Below, piece after piece: positions 1 to 7,861 of a stretch of DNA of 18,996 bases. A model generated the notes under the pieces. The model had not been told where the DNA came from, did not search any database, and was given only the letters and a program-made list of their open reading frames with translations. This DNA is from Bacteroidota bacterium (lineage in GTDB: Bacteria; Bacteroidota; Bacteroidia; JACCXN01). The stretch is from assembly GCA_013696965.1 (NCBI GenBank), contig JACCXN010000049.1, positions 1 to 18,996 of the forward strand. The letters are read 5' to 3'. Each line of letters opens with the position of its first letter. The stretch's first letter is position 1. Position numbers and translations under genes: made by a program.

Positions 1-413
1 TAAAGAAGAAGATTAATGTTTCTCAAATAACTTTTTCCAGAAGAAAATTAAGAAGTATTATTTACAACCTTGTAAATAATTCAATCAAATACAAATCCCC
101 TGATAGGAAACCTGAGGTTTTTATAAATACAGAATATGAAAAAGGATTTATAGTTATTACGGTTAAGGACAACGGCATGGGTATTTCCTCTGATAAGAAG
201 GAAGCCATATTTTCTAAATATTTCAGGGTAGAAAACAATATTGAAGGCACCGGTATAGGATTATACTTAGTGAACGAAATTGTAAAAAATGCAGGTGGAA
301 AGATTTCAGTAGAAAGCGAACCTGGAAAAGGAACTGAGTTTAAAATTTATTTAAAAGATCAGGCACCTGCCCCATCTGCGAAAAATATTGAAGCGCAGAA
401 GGAGAAAAGTTAA
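1..413 (+). CDS. Sensor histidine kinase, C-terminal ATPase domain (5' end outside window)
   Basis: The reading frame is open from base 3 and ends at TAA 411-413, giving about 136 residues of a protein whose start lies left of the window. The visible part is a HATPase_c (GHKL) domain with its boxes in order: an N box (NLVNNSIKYKSP), a G1 box (DNGMGI), an F-box region (FSKYFRV) and a G2 box (GTGIGLYLV), followed by the usual GG.I.VES..G.GTEF.I.L ending. This domain binds ATP and phosphorylates the conserved histidine, which lies outside the window, so neither the sensed signal nor the response regulator can be named. The last ~20 residues are a charged, low-complexity tail. Nothing links it to the arsenic operon downstream: the intervening gene is on the other strand. 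Confidence 0.93.
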   Translation, partial: KKKINVSQITFSRRKLRSIIYNLVNNSIKYKSPDRKPEVFINTEYEKGFIVITVKDNGMGISSDKKEAIFSKYFRVENNIEGTGIGLYLVNEIVKNAGGKISVESEPGKGTEFKIYLKDQAPAPSAKNIEAQKEKS

Positions 414-475
414 AGCGTGTTTTCAAGTCCATAAATACTAAATATATCAGATTAGCTGAGTTTAAAGTCTGTTTT

Positions 476-508
476 TTAGGAAATAACCTCCTTTGGGTTA
501 TTTCCTAA
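476..508. terminator. Perfect 13-bp hairpin between convergent gene ends
   Basis: TTAGGAAATAACC (476-488) and its exact reverse complement (496-508) enclose a 7-nt loop. It lies 62 bases after the kinase stop and 110 bases before the end of the minus-strand cytochrome remnant, the expected place for a shared terminator. There is no clear T-run after the stem on either strand; six T's precede it on the plus strand. The hairpin itself is certain, its use as a terminator only likely. Confidence 0.55.
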
Positions 509-617
509 CATTAATACTAACAATAAAGCTAAAAATTTTACTTTAGAGTCATTATAAATTTATTGGTTTGTTGTGTTAGACCCGCGAATAAAAATAAAAG
601 GCAAGCCGTTTAAATGT

Positions 618-1173
618 TTAAGGCAATGGCTCCCCAGCGTGGTAAACTGTTTTTTCAACCTTGCTGCTTACCGGTTCAAGGGACTTAAGATATAGGAATA
701 TGGCTTTTAAATCAATATCATCAATTCTGGAAAAAGATCCCCAGGGCATTGGGCTAACAAAACCATAGCCTGCATGAAAACGGGCAATAAAGGTTTCCTC
801 CGTCCAATGGGCCATCACACCGGTTTCCGGATCAGGCGTAAGGTTTGGCGAGTAGTATGATTTTCCCTCTGACCTTGGTTCTTCTGCAAAGAACATCCCC
901 CCGGCAAAAGGCTTTCCGATAAAAGCTCCGGACTTCATTTCCCGTTCGGTATGGCATCCCACACAGTTTGCAACGCTGTTGGCCAGGTATTCACCATATT
1001 CAACCGTGGAGGCTTTTACCATTTTTTTGGCTTGAGTTTTTTTGGGATGTTCTGGTTTTATAAGTCCAAAAGCCATCAAGGCTTTCCCAAGAAAATTAGG
1101 TCCTGATGGCTTTACTTACTTCATTTTTCAAAGGCTTCTGTGAGCGCACTTGTTTATAACCAGAGTATAAAGG
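618..1173 (-). pseudogene. Truncated and frameshifted c-type cytochrome
   Basis: The intact part (TAA at 618-620, open up to 1115) encodes about 165 residues with one heme c site, CVGCH, and a candidate distal ligand methionine in the SPMPWG segment; such domains carry electrons in the periplasm. The only candidate starts (TTG 1079, ATG 1076) lie inside what reads as protein sequence, with no signal peptide. Upstream, in the next frame (1099-1173), is YKQVRSQKPLKNEVSKAI, which aligns with YLKSLEPVSSKVEK near the end of the intact domain. So the parent was probably a two-domain, di-heme cytochrome. One base change of frame near 1100 and a stop at 1116-1118 separate the pieces, and the first heme domain is missing. 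An alternative is a short functional gene starting at TTG 1079, but it would lack an export signal. Confidence 0.7.
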
Positions 1174-1367
1174 TCAACAACCCCATTTGGTTTCAAGGGT
1201 ATTGCTATTTAATAGAGAATAACGATTTCGGGTACTTTATGAGTATCATTTGAGTGGTCTTGAATACAACATTTTAAATTACACTTGTCTATTAGTTTTG
1301 TTAATATTCAACCTCTAACAAAATGTTTTTTCTACAACGTCAGGAATTAATTCCCCAAACAACTTGC

Positions 1368-1406
<39 letters not shown>

Positions 1407-1530
1407 TTTAATAATAAATATCATCTCACCGAATTTTTAGGTAAGTATAACGCATATTTCACATATTAGCTGGGAAATGGTATCTTTAAAATACTGTTAA
1501 GTCGTTTAGCCGACAGTTTCGCAGAATAAC

Positions 1531-1559
1531 ATCAAATAACTTTGTATATTAAAATTGAT
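1531..1559 (+). promoter_or_regulatory. Bacteroidota-type promoter of the arsS operon, with a flanking dyad
   Basis: TAACTTTG at 1537-1544 matches the Bacteroidota -7 consensus TAnnTTTG exactly. No good -33 TTG/TTTG is seen at the usual distance; TTTC at 1517-1520 is the nearest. Transcription would start near 1550, just before ATG 1563, which argues that translation starts there and not at TTG 1542. The -7 box is framed by the inverted pair ATCAA (1531-1535) and TTGAT (1555-1559), a possible repressor site; no regulator gene is visible in the window. Confidence 0.5.
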
Positions 1560-1562
1560 ACT

Positions 1563-2615
1563 ATGAAATCTCTGAAAGCTCAAGGAAATAAATTCTCAAG
1601 TACTCAATATCAGTTGGAAGTACTTGAAAAAATCAGCAGCGAAGGAAGTCCTATAACAAGGTTTGAAGATAAACTTCAAACCTATGGAATATCTCCTTTA
1701 AAGCCCGCTGAACTTGAAATATTACAGGTAAATGTGGGAAAAATGTGTAATCAAGTTTGTACCCATTGCCATGTAGATGCGGGGCCGGACAGAAAAGAAA
1801 TCATGATTAGGGCAACTATGCAGGATTGTCTCAATGCACTTCGCCATGCACCCACCGTCCACACTGTTGATATGACAGGAGGCGCACCTGAGATGAATCC
1901 TGACTTTATTTGGTTTGTAAAAGAAATTTCAAAACTCGGAGTAAAAACGATTGTACGAAGCAACCTTACCATTCTTGTTTCTAATAAAAAGTATCATTCT
2001 TATCCTGAGTTTTTTGCTAAACACAAAGTAACCGTAATCGCTTCCCTCCCCTGCTATACAGCTGAAAATACGGATAAACAAAGAGGAGAAGGAGTATTTC
2101 AGAAATCAATTGAAGCATTAAAAATGTTAAATAATGTAGGATATGGAAAGGACGAGACAGAGCTTGAATTACATTTGGTTTATAACCCAATCGGCCCGTC
2201 CCTGCCACCACCACAGGATAAACTCCAATCAGATTATAAAAAAATTCTACTAGAAAATTTTGGTATTTCATTTAATAAACTTTATACCATTACCAATCTT
2301 CCTATAAGCAGGTTTTTAGAATACCTCCTGACTCTTGGCAAATTTGAATCATACATGGAAAAACTTGTTAGCTCTTTTAATCCTTTTACAATAGATGGTT
2401 TGATGTGCAGAAATACGCTTTCAGTCAGTTGGGAAGGAAAATTATATGATTGCGATTTTAATCAAATGCTCGAATTACAAACAGGGAATGGTTCTCCAAA
2501 ACACATCAGCGAGTTCAGTGCTGCAAAGCTGAAAGAACGAAATATTGTTGTGAATCAACATTGTTACGGCTGCACCGCAGGCGCAGGATCAAGCTGTCAA
2601 GGCGCTTTATTATGA
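1563..2615 (+). CDS. arsS: Arsenosugar biosynthesis radical SAM protein ArsS
   Basis: A 350-residue radical SAM enzyme. By family knowledge ArsS uses S-adenosylmethionine to attach a 5'-deoxyadenosyl group to dimethylarsenite, giving the precursor of arsenosugars. The 4Fe-4S site is the CX3CX2C motif at C62, C66 and C69 (KMCNQVCTHCHVDAGP), followed by the SAM-binding segment VDMTGGAPEMNP. The C-terminal third is rich in cysteines (MCRNTLSV, YDCDFN, and a final CYGCTAGAGSSC), the auxiliary region typical of this family, formerly DUF3641. The opening MKSLKAQGN is also typical. ATG 1563 is chosen over TTG 1542 because the promoter's -7 box overlaps TTG 1542. It is the first gene of a long plus-strand operon and its partner arsM lies in the same operon. 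Confidence 0.93.
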   Translation: MKSLKAQGNKFSSTQYQLEVLEKISSEGSPITRFEDKLQTYGISPLKPAELEILQVNVGKMCNQVCTHCHVDAGPDRKEIMIRATMQDCLNALRHAPTVHTVDMTGGAPEMNPDFIWFVKEISKLGVKTIVRSNLTILVSNKKYHSYPEFFAKHKVTVIASLPCYTAENTDKQRGEGVFQKSIEALKMLNNVGYGKDETELELHLVYNPIGPSLPPPQDKLQSDYKKILLENFGISFNKLYTITNLPISRFLEYLLTLGKFESYMEKLVSSFNPFTIDGLMCRNTLSVSWEGKLYDCDFNQMLELQTGNGSPKHISEFSAAKLKERNIVVNQHCYGCTAGAGSSCQGALL

Positions 2616-2708
2616 CCTTCAGGACTTATAATAAACAACCCATTCGCCCGATTGAACTTGGAATAGTAGGCAATAAGAAGTTGAATAATAAAGAAAAATT
2701 AAATAAAT

Positions 2709-3314
2709 ATGGCAACGGATAAATTATTAATGGTTTTTGTAAAGAATCCCCAAAGAGGCAAGGTTAAAACCCGCCTGGCTACAACTATGGGTGATGAAAA
2801 AGCACTGGAAATTTATAGAGTATTGCTCGATCATACACTGACAATTTCAAAAAGGGTGAATTGCGATAAAGCCATTTTCTATTCTGATTACATCGATGAT
2901 GGCGACATGTGGGGCAAAGCAAAATTCAGCCAGTTTGTTCAGGAAGGTAATGAGCTTGGTGAACGGATGCTCAATGCCTTTAAACAGGCCTTTTTAAAAC
3001 AATATAAAAGTGTTGTTATTATCGGCAGTGATTGTCTGGACTTGAATGAACATATAATTACGGATGCTTTTGATGTTCTTAAAAAGAATGAAATTGTAAT
3101 TGGACCTGCAAAAGATGGCGGGTACTACCTGCTTGGAATGCGAACACTTTACAAAGAGTTATTTATGAATAAACAATGGAGTACGGAGAATGTGTTACTG
3201 GATACTTTGCTTGATATAACCAAGCTTAATGTTAGCATGAAATTACTTCCAACTCTGTCCGATATAGATGAAGAAAAAGATTTAAAAATGTATCAAAATA
3301 TATTTGAGATATGA
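2709..3314 (+). CDS. TIGR04282-type arsenosugar biosynthesis glycosyltransferase (DUF2064)
   Basis: A 201-residue protein with a nucleotide-sugar transferase fold of the DUF2064/CofC-like type. Diagnostic motifs are FVKNPQRGKVKTRLA near the N-terminus (phosphate binding), IIGSDCLDL in the middle, and GPAKDGGYYLLGM, followed by STENVLLDTL near the C-terminus. Proteins with this pattern are named TIGR04282 and are recurrent neighbours of ArsS. The biochemical reaction has not been established, as far as I know; transfer or activation of a sugar for the arsenoriboside is the usual inference. There is no signal peptide or membrane segment, so it is cytoplasmic. It follows arsS after 93 bases and lies 247 bases ahead of the DUF547 gene, the longest gap within the operon. 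Confidence 0.88.
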   Translation: MATDKLLMVFVKNPQRGKVKTRLATTMGDEKALEIYRVLLDHTLTISKRVNCDKAIFYSDYIDDGDMWGKAKFSQFVQEGNELGERMLNAFKQAFLKQYKSVVIIGSDCLDLNEHIITDAFDVLKKNEIVIGPAKDGGYYLLGMRTLYKELFMNKQWSTENVLLDTLLDITKLNVSMKLLPTLSDIDEEKDLKMYQNIFEI

Positions 3315-3326
3315 AATAGCCATGAT
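3311..3326 (+). repeat. Short third match to the duplicated 95-bp leader element
   Basis: The sequence ATGAAATAGCCAT at 3311-3323 is identical to the first 13 bases of the element at 11802 and shares the first 12 with the copy at 15608. It overlaps the stop codon of the glycosyltransferase gene. Similarity fades after about 16 bases, so this is at best a remnant and could be chance. Confidence 0.35.
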
Positions 3327-3331
3327 CATAA

Positions 3332-3352
3332 AAATGAATAAGGGATTCATTT
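3332..3352 (+). terminator. Weak hairpin after the first glycosyltransferase gene
   Basis: AAATGAAT (3332-3339) and ATTCATTT (3345-3352) form an 8-bp AT-only stem with a 5-base loop, followed by a T-rich run that includes three tandem TTCAT units (3346-3360). It may slow or partly end transcription within the operon. The low stem stability makes this a weak call. Confidence 0.3.
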
Positions 3353-3382
3353 CATTTCATTTAATTTATATAGGCTGATTAA

Positions 3383-3517
3383 AAAAATAATAGAAACATC
3401 AGATTACCTGATCCGGATAATTTGAAACCTGTTGACATTTCGGAAATTATTCAAATAGCAGAAATGGCAGATGAAAAACTATCACAACTTTTAATTAACG
3501 TAATAAAAAAAATTTAA
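3383..3517 (+). other. Possible small reading frame or gene remnant between glycosyltransferase and DUF547 genes
   Basis: This frame is open for 44 codons and reads as ordinary protein, with LPDPDNLKPVDISEII followed by a helical, amphipathic end (ADEKLSQLLINVIKKI), closing with TAA 3515-3517. There is no good start: TTG 3422 would give 31 residues and ATG 3464 would give 17. I do not recognise it. It may be the tail of a lost gene or a small peptide gene. Confidence 0.25.
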
Positions 3518-3561
3518 ACTAAAACAACTGTTATCGTTAATTACACAATTTCCATAGCATT

Positions 3562-4317
3562 ATGAAAAAATTAATTTTTGCCTCATTATTTTCTTTTCTA
3601 TTCCAACAATGTAGCTCTACTACATTTATAGGAATCGGCAAAGCCCCTTCACATGAAATATGGAATGACCTTTTAAAAAAGAACGTCACACTTGATGGAA
3701 AGGTTAATTATAAAGGGTTTATAAAAGATAGCGTTGAATTCAACAAATACTTAAAACTGCTTACTGACAACCCTCCTAATGAAAAAACATGGTCGGTGAA
3801 CGAACAAAAAGCATTTTGGATCAATGCTTACAATGCCTATACTGTAAAACTGATTACAAAATATTATCCAATAAAAAGCATAAAAGATATAGGCAGCAGT
3901 ATTCAAATTCCTTTTGTGAACACACCCTGGGATGTTAAATTCATTTTCATTGGGAAAGAAAAAATGGATTTGAACAACATTGAGCATGGCCAGCTTAGAA
4001 AAAAGTTTGACGATCCAAGAATACATTTTGCCCTTGTATGTGCATCAAAATCATGTCCGGCACTTCTTAACGAGGCATACGACCCTGCAAGACTTGATCA
4101 ACAACTCGACAATCAGGCAAAGGCATTTCTGAAAGACACTTTCCGAAATAAAGTATCTGCTACCAATCCTCAACTATCCAAAATATTTGAATGGTATAAA
4201 ATGGATTTTACTAAAAAAGAATCCTTAATTGACTTTCTCAATAAATATGCTCCTGTAAAAATCAATGCCAATGCTAATATCACATACCTTGATTATGACT
4301 GGGGTTTAAATGAATAA
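3562..4317 (+). CDS. DUF547 domain lipoprotein
   Basis: A 251-residue protein. The N-terminus is a short hydrophobic stretch ending at C17 (LFQQCSS), which fits a Bacteroidota lipoprotein signal, so it is probably anchored in the cell envelope. The rest is a DUF547 domain: KAFWINAYNAYTVKLI, YPIKSIKDIG, an IEHGQLRKKF segment, then HFALVCASKSCPAL with two cysteines (CASKSC), and the closing YLDYDWGLNE. DUF547 proteins often sit next to arsS genes, but their activity is not established. The domain is clearly related to the N-terminal half of the minus-strand protein at 12581-14152, which ends the domain with the near-identical YDYDWSLNE. Its stop overlaps the start of the next gene by 8 bases, so the two are translationally coupled. 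Confidence 0.88.
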   Translation: MKKLIFASLFSFLFQQCSSTTFIGIGKAPSHEIWNDLLKKNVTLDGKVNYKGFIKDSVEFNKYLKLLTDNPPNEKTWSVNEQKAFWINAYNAYTVKLITKYYPIKSIKDIGSSIQIPFVNTPWDVKFIFIGKEKMDLNNIEHGQLRKKFDDPRIHFALVCASKSCPALLNEAYDPARLDQQLDNQAKAFLKDTFRNKVSATNPQLSKIFEWYKMDFTKKESLIDFLNKYAPVKINANANITYLDYDWGLNE

Positions 4318-5080
4318 TATGAAAATCAGCATAATCATACCCACATTAAACGAAGCTGCAAATATTGAACGGCTGATAATTCATTTGCATAAATATGGGG
4401 GAATGGATTTGCATGAGATAATCGTAAGTGATGGAGGAAGTTCTGATAGTACCTTAGAAATCGCAAGCAATGCCGGAGCAAAGGCTGTGTGTTCTGAAAA
4501 ACAAGGTCGTGCGCTTCAAATGAATTTGGGATCAAATCATTCAACGGGTGATATTCTTTATTTTGTGCATGCAGATACGCTTCCACCAATAGAATTTATA
4601 GCTGAAATTCAGAAAGCAATATTAAAAAGGAAAAAAGCTGGTTGTTTTCGATTTCGATATGATTCTGATAAAAAACTATTGGTTATCAATTCCTATTTCA
4701 CTAAATTCAATACTATTTTTAGTGGTGGTGGTGATCAATCGTTATACATTCAAAAAAACGTATTTAATGAACTAGGAGGATTTGACGAATCTTATGTGAT
4801 AATGGAAGATTTTGATTTAGTAAGTAGGCTTAGAAAAAAAAGATTCGGTTTGCATATTATTCCAAAGGAAATTTTAATTTCTGCTAGAAAATATTCGAAT
4901 AATAGTTACCTGCGTGTGAATATTGCCAACTTACTTGTTTTTTCATTGTACAAAATGGGAGTTAAGCCGGTTAAGCTCTCAGGTTTATATAAAAAACTCC
5001 TGAATCCTTTTTGTGATATGGAGAAACTCGATTTAAAATATGAAACAAAGAAGACTTTCGAAACAGATAATAAAATTTGA
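4310..5080 (+). CDS. TIGR04283-type arsenosugar biosynthesis glycosyltransferase (GT2)
   Basis: A 256-residue GT2 glycosyltransferase of the TIGR04283 type, a recurrent ArsS neighbour. Motifs in order: SIIIPTLNEAANIERLI (nucleotide-binding start), VSDGGSSDST, the family-typical KQGRALQMNLGS, FVHADTLPP holding the metal-binding acidic/His region, and GGGDQSLYI followed by GGFDESYVIMEDFDLVSRL near the acceptor site. There is no signal peptide and no strong membrane span. Transfer of a sugar onto the arsenoriboside or its product is inferred from context, not proven. ATG 4310 overlaps the upstream stop by 8 bases; ATG 4319, which gives MKISIIIPT, is an equally good start. Confidence 0.9.
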   Translation: MNNMKISIIIPTLNEAANIERLIIHLHKYGGMDLHEIIVSDGGSSDSTLEIASNAGAKAVCSEKQGRALQMNLGSNHSTGDILYFVHADTLPPIEFIAEIQKAILKRKKAGCFRFRYDSDKKLLVINSYFTKFNTIFSGGGDQSLYIQKNVFNELGGFDESYVIMEDFDLVSRLRKKRFGLHIIPKEILISARKYSNNSYLRVNIANLLVFSLYKMGVKPVKLSGLYKKLLNPFCDMEKLDLKYETKKTFETDNKI

Positions 5081-5156
5081 GAGGAGAGGAAAATGGATTT
5101 ACATATAGGCTAAAATGAAGGATACTATCGACATTAGAAAATTATGTATAAATAAC

Positions 5157-6491
5157 ATGAGTAAAAACATTGTAATAATTGGCAACGGAATATCAGGAAT
5201 AACCTGTGCAAGGCATTTACGAAAATTGAGCAAGCACAGGATTACGGTTGTTTCGGCTGAAACTGAATATTTCTTTTCGCGTACAGCACTCATGTATATC
5301 TACATGGGGCACATGAAGTTTGAGCATACCAAACCATATGAGGACTTTTTTTGGGAAAAGAACAAAATAGACCTTGTTAAAAAATTTGTAAATAAGGTTG
5401 ATACTAAAAACAAATTGGTTCTTTTTTCTGATGGTTCATCAATCGGCTACGATACACTTGTTCTTGCAACAGGCTCTAAGTCCAACAAATTTGACTGGCC
5501 CGGACAGGATTTTAAAGGTGTTCAAGGGTTATATCACTTACAGGATTTGGAAAATATGGAAGAAAATACCAAAGGTGTTTCTAGCACTGTAATTGTTGGT
5601 GGAGGATTAATCGGAATTGAAATGGCAGAAATGCTTCGTTCACGAAATATCGCTGTAACATTTCTTGTCCGTGAGAAAAACTTTTGGGACAATATTTTAC
5701 CAGTTGAAGAAGCAAAGATGATTAACCGTCATATCGGGGAGCATCATGTTGATCTTCGCCTCGAAACCGAATTAAAAGAAATCAAAGGGGATTCAACCGG
5801 GAGGGTAAGTTCCATCTTTACCAATAACGGAGAAGAAATACCCTGCCAATTTGTAGGTCTTGCCGTTGGAGTAAGCCCCAATATTGATTTTTTGAAAAAC
5901 TCAGGTATTGAAACGGACCGGGGTATATTAGTGAATGAGTTTTTTGAGACAAATATTCCGTATATCTATGCTATTGGAGATTGCGCCCAATTTAAAACAC
6001 CACCCAATGGAAGAAAACCCATTGAACAAGTTTGGTACACGGGCCGTATGCACGGAGAAACACTTGCTAAAACAATTTGTGGGCAGCGATCAGCATATTC
6101 ACCGGGGCATTGGTTTAATTCCGCCAAGTTTTTTGACATTGAATATCAAACTTATGGAGTAATAAACGCACAACAAAAAGATAGTGAAGAATCTTTTTAT
6201 TGGGAACATTCCAGTGGAAAAATAAATTTTCGGATAGTTTACGATAAAAAAGATAAAACAATTACAGGAATCAATGTATTTGGGTTCAGGCTCAGACACG
6301 AAGTCTGCGATGGATGGTTAACAGAAAAAAGAACAGTAGATTACGTAATAGAACATTTACCAAAAGCCAACTTTGATCCTGAATTTCACAAACAGTATGA
6401 ACCTGAAATAATAGAGCGATATAATAAGCAATCAGGCAAAAGTTTAAAATTAAAATCCCGGAAGGGTTTATTAGCAACATTTCTTAAATAA
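5157..6491 (+). CDS. FAD-dependent NAD(P)H oxidoreductase, NirB/rubredoxin-reductase type
   Basis: A 444-residue flavoprotein of the pyridine nucleotide-disulfide reductase superfamily (Pyr_redox_2), single-electron type. The FAD-binding GxGxxG is at residues 9-14 (IIGNGISG), the NAD(P)H-binding GGGLIG begins near residue 148, and the second FAD contact AIGDC has D275. No CxxxxC redox-active disulfide is seen, so it should pass electrons to a protein partner rather than reduce a disulfide. The adjacent polyferredoxin, 7 bases downstream, is the obvious candidate partner. A role in supplying electrons for arsenic reduction or a sugar modification is inference. ATG 5157 puts the Rossmann strand right at the N-terminus as usual; ATG 5115 would add 14 residues. 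Confidence 0.87.
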   Translation: MSKNIVIIGNGISGITCARHLRKLSKHRITVVSAETEYFFSRTALMYIYMGHMKFEHTKPYEDFFWEKNKIDLVKKFVNKVDTKNKLVLFSDGSSIGYDTLVLATGSKSNKFDWPGQDFKGVQGLYHLQDLENMEENTKGVSSTVIVGGGLIGIEMAEMLRSRNIAVTFLVREKNFWDNILPVEEAKMINRHIGEHHVDLRLETELKEIKGDSTGRVSSIFTNNGEEIPCQFVGLAVGVSPNIDFLKNSGIETDRGILVNEFFETNIPYIYAIGDCAQFKTPPNGRKPIEQVWYTGRMHGETLAKTICGQRSAYSPGHWFNSAKFFDIEYQTYGVINAQQKDSEESFYWEHSSGKINFRIVYDKKDKTITGINVFGFRLRHEVCDGWLTEKRTVDYVIEHLPKANFDPEFHKQYEPEIIERYNKQSGKSLKLKSRKGLLATFLK

Positions 6492-6498
6492 AAATTCA

Positions 6499-7854
6499 AT
6501 GGAAAATAACCCATCAATAAGCATCAGTAACCCACATCCTTCAGGAGTAGATATAATTCAAAAAACAGGACTGATCCTTTTCTCAGTAGGACTTTTATTG
6601 TTTTTAATTGCATCAACAGGTACAGGAATGAAATATCCGGTATTGCTTCTTTCCCTAAGCATTGGTTTGTCTGTGGGAGGAGCATTTATTTATTTTTTTA
6701 GAAAATATTTAACGAAATCAGCCGGGGTTAAAAATGACCAGATATGGCAAAACTCATTAACATCAAGAGGTGTATTTGCATGGTTGTTCGGAATTTTCCT
6801 TACTGGGTTTTACATTGTTATTTATTGGTTTCCGTCCGTTCTGGAAAACCTGATTCGTTTAATGGATCCTCTTAGCAACCTTATCAGAGGTAATGATTCT
6901 GATCAATGGTTTTTATACGGCACCTTGTATACATTGGCAATAGGAGTGATGGGAGTAAAAGCCCTGTTGAAATACCGGCATTCGAATTACCAGATTATCA
7001 GAACCTCTTCTATCATATTCTTTCAGTTGGGTTTTGCTTACCTCATTCCGGCAGTATTACAACTTTTTAATCAGCCTGAATTTTATTTCAGTTATTTCTG
7101 GCCACTTAAGTATGATTATTTATTTCCTTCCACAGTCAATTATTTGACAGAACAACCCGGAGCTTTGGGAGTATTTATGGTGTTTTGGGGAGCTGCAATG
7201 ATTTTTGTAGCAACGCCCATTTTAACTTATTTTTATGGGAAACGCTGGTATTGTTCTTGGGTTTGTGGTTGTGGTGGATTAGCAAATACTGCCGGAGACC
7301 CATTCCGCCAGTTATCCGATAAGTCACTTAAAGCATGGAAAATTGAACGATGGATGATTTACAGTGTTTTAGTTTTTATAATTATTACTACAAGTTTTTT
7401 GTGGATTAACTCTTACTATAATGGTTCTGTTTTTGGAAATGTATCCGGACCATTTGCTAATACCTATGGTTTTTTAATAGGTGCCATTTTTTCAGGTGTA
7501 ATCGGTGTTGGATTTTATCCTCTGATGGGAACAAGAGTATGGTGTCGTTTTGGATGTCCAATGGCAGCAATTTTGGGCATTCAGCAACGATTGTTTTCAC
7601 GGTTCAGGATCACTACTAACGGTGGGCAGTGTATCTCTTGCGGGAATTGCTCTACTTATTGTGAAATGGGAATAGACGTGAAGGCGTATGCTCAGAAAGG
7701 ACAAAATATAGTTCGTGCTTCTTGTGTTGGTTGCGGAATGTGTGCTACTGTATGTCCAAGAGGGGTTCTTAATTTAGAAAATGGGCCTTTAAAGGGGAGA
7801 GTTAATGATAACCCCATTCTTATTGGAAATAAAGAAGCAAAACTTAATTTATAA
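6499..7854 (+). CDS. Membrane polyferredoxin, NapH/CcoG-like 4Fe-4S protein
   Basis: A 451-residue integral membrane protein with about eight hydrophobic segments, the first two near residues 24-66. It has the two membrane-flanking cysteine motifs of the NapH/CcoG/RdxA family: CSWVCGC at 252-258 and CRFGC at 349-353. Two ferredoxin-type 4Fe-4S sites follow: CISCGNCSTYC (378-388) and CVGCGMCATVC (409-419, followed by P). The family moves electrons between the membrane or periplasm and a cytoplasmic partner. The flavoprotein gene lies 7 bases upstream, so the pair resembles a dedicated NAD(P)H-to-membrane electron path. What is finally reduced is unknown; this kind of pair in an arsenosugar operon is a notable feature. 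Confidence 0.88.
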   Translation: MENNPSISISNPHPSGVDIIQKTGLILFSVGLLLFLIASTGTGMKYPVLLLSLSIGLSVGGAFIYFFRKYLTKSAGVKNDQIWQNSLTSRGVFAWLFGIFLTGFYIVIYWFPSVLENLIRLMDPLSNLIRGNDSDQWFLYGTLYTLAIGVMGVKALLKYRHSNYQIIRTSSIIFFQLGFAYLIPAVLQLFNQPEFYFSYFWPLKYDYLFPSTVNYLTEQPGALGVFMVFWGAAMIFVATPILTYFYGKRWYCSWVCGCGGLANTAGDPFRQLSDKSLKAWKIERWMIYSVLVFIIITTSFLWINSYYNGSVFGNVSGPFANTYGFLIGAIFSGVIGVGFYPLMGTRVWCRFGCPMAAILGIQQRLFSRFRITTNGGQCISCGNCSTYCEMGIDVKAYAQKGQNIVRASCVGCGMCATVCPRGVLNLENGPLKGRVNDNPILIGNKEAKLNL

Positions 7855-7861
7855 TAAAAAT

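Noticed and set aside
618-1079. Intact 153-residue cytochrome gene starting at TTG 1079
   Set aside because: Coding-like sequence continues upstream of the TTG, there is no export signal, and a frameshifted piece lies directly before it.
1542-1562. TTG start giving a 357-residue ArsS
   Set aside because: The TTG overlaps the -7 promoter box; ATG 1563 gives the typical family start.
2017-2271. Minus-strand frame inside arsS
   Set aside because: Lies wholly within a well-supported gene and has no recognisable motif; a shadow frame.
3751-4026. Minus-strand frame inside the DUF547 gene
   Set aside because: Fully covered by a real gene, no motif, no start context.
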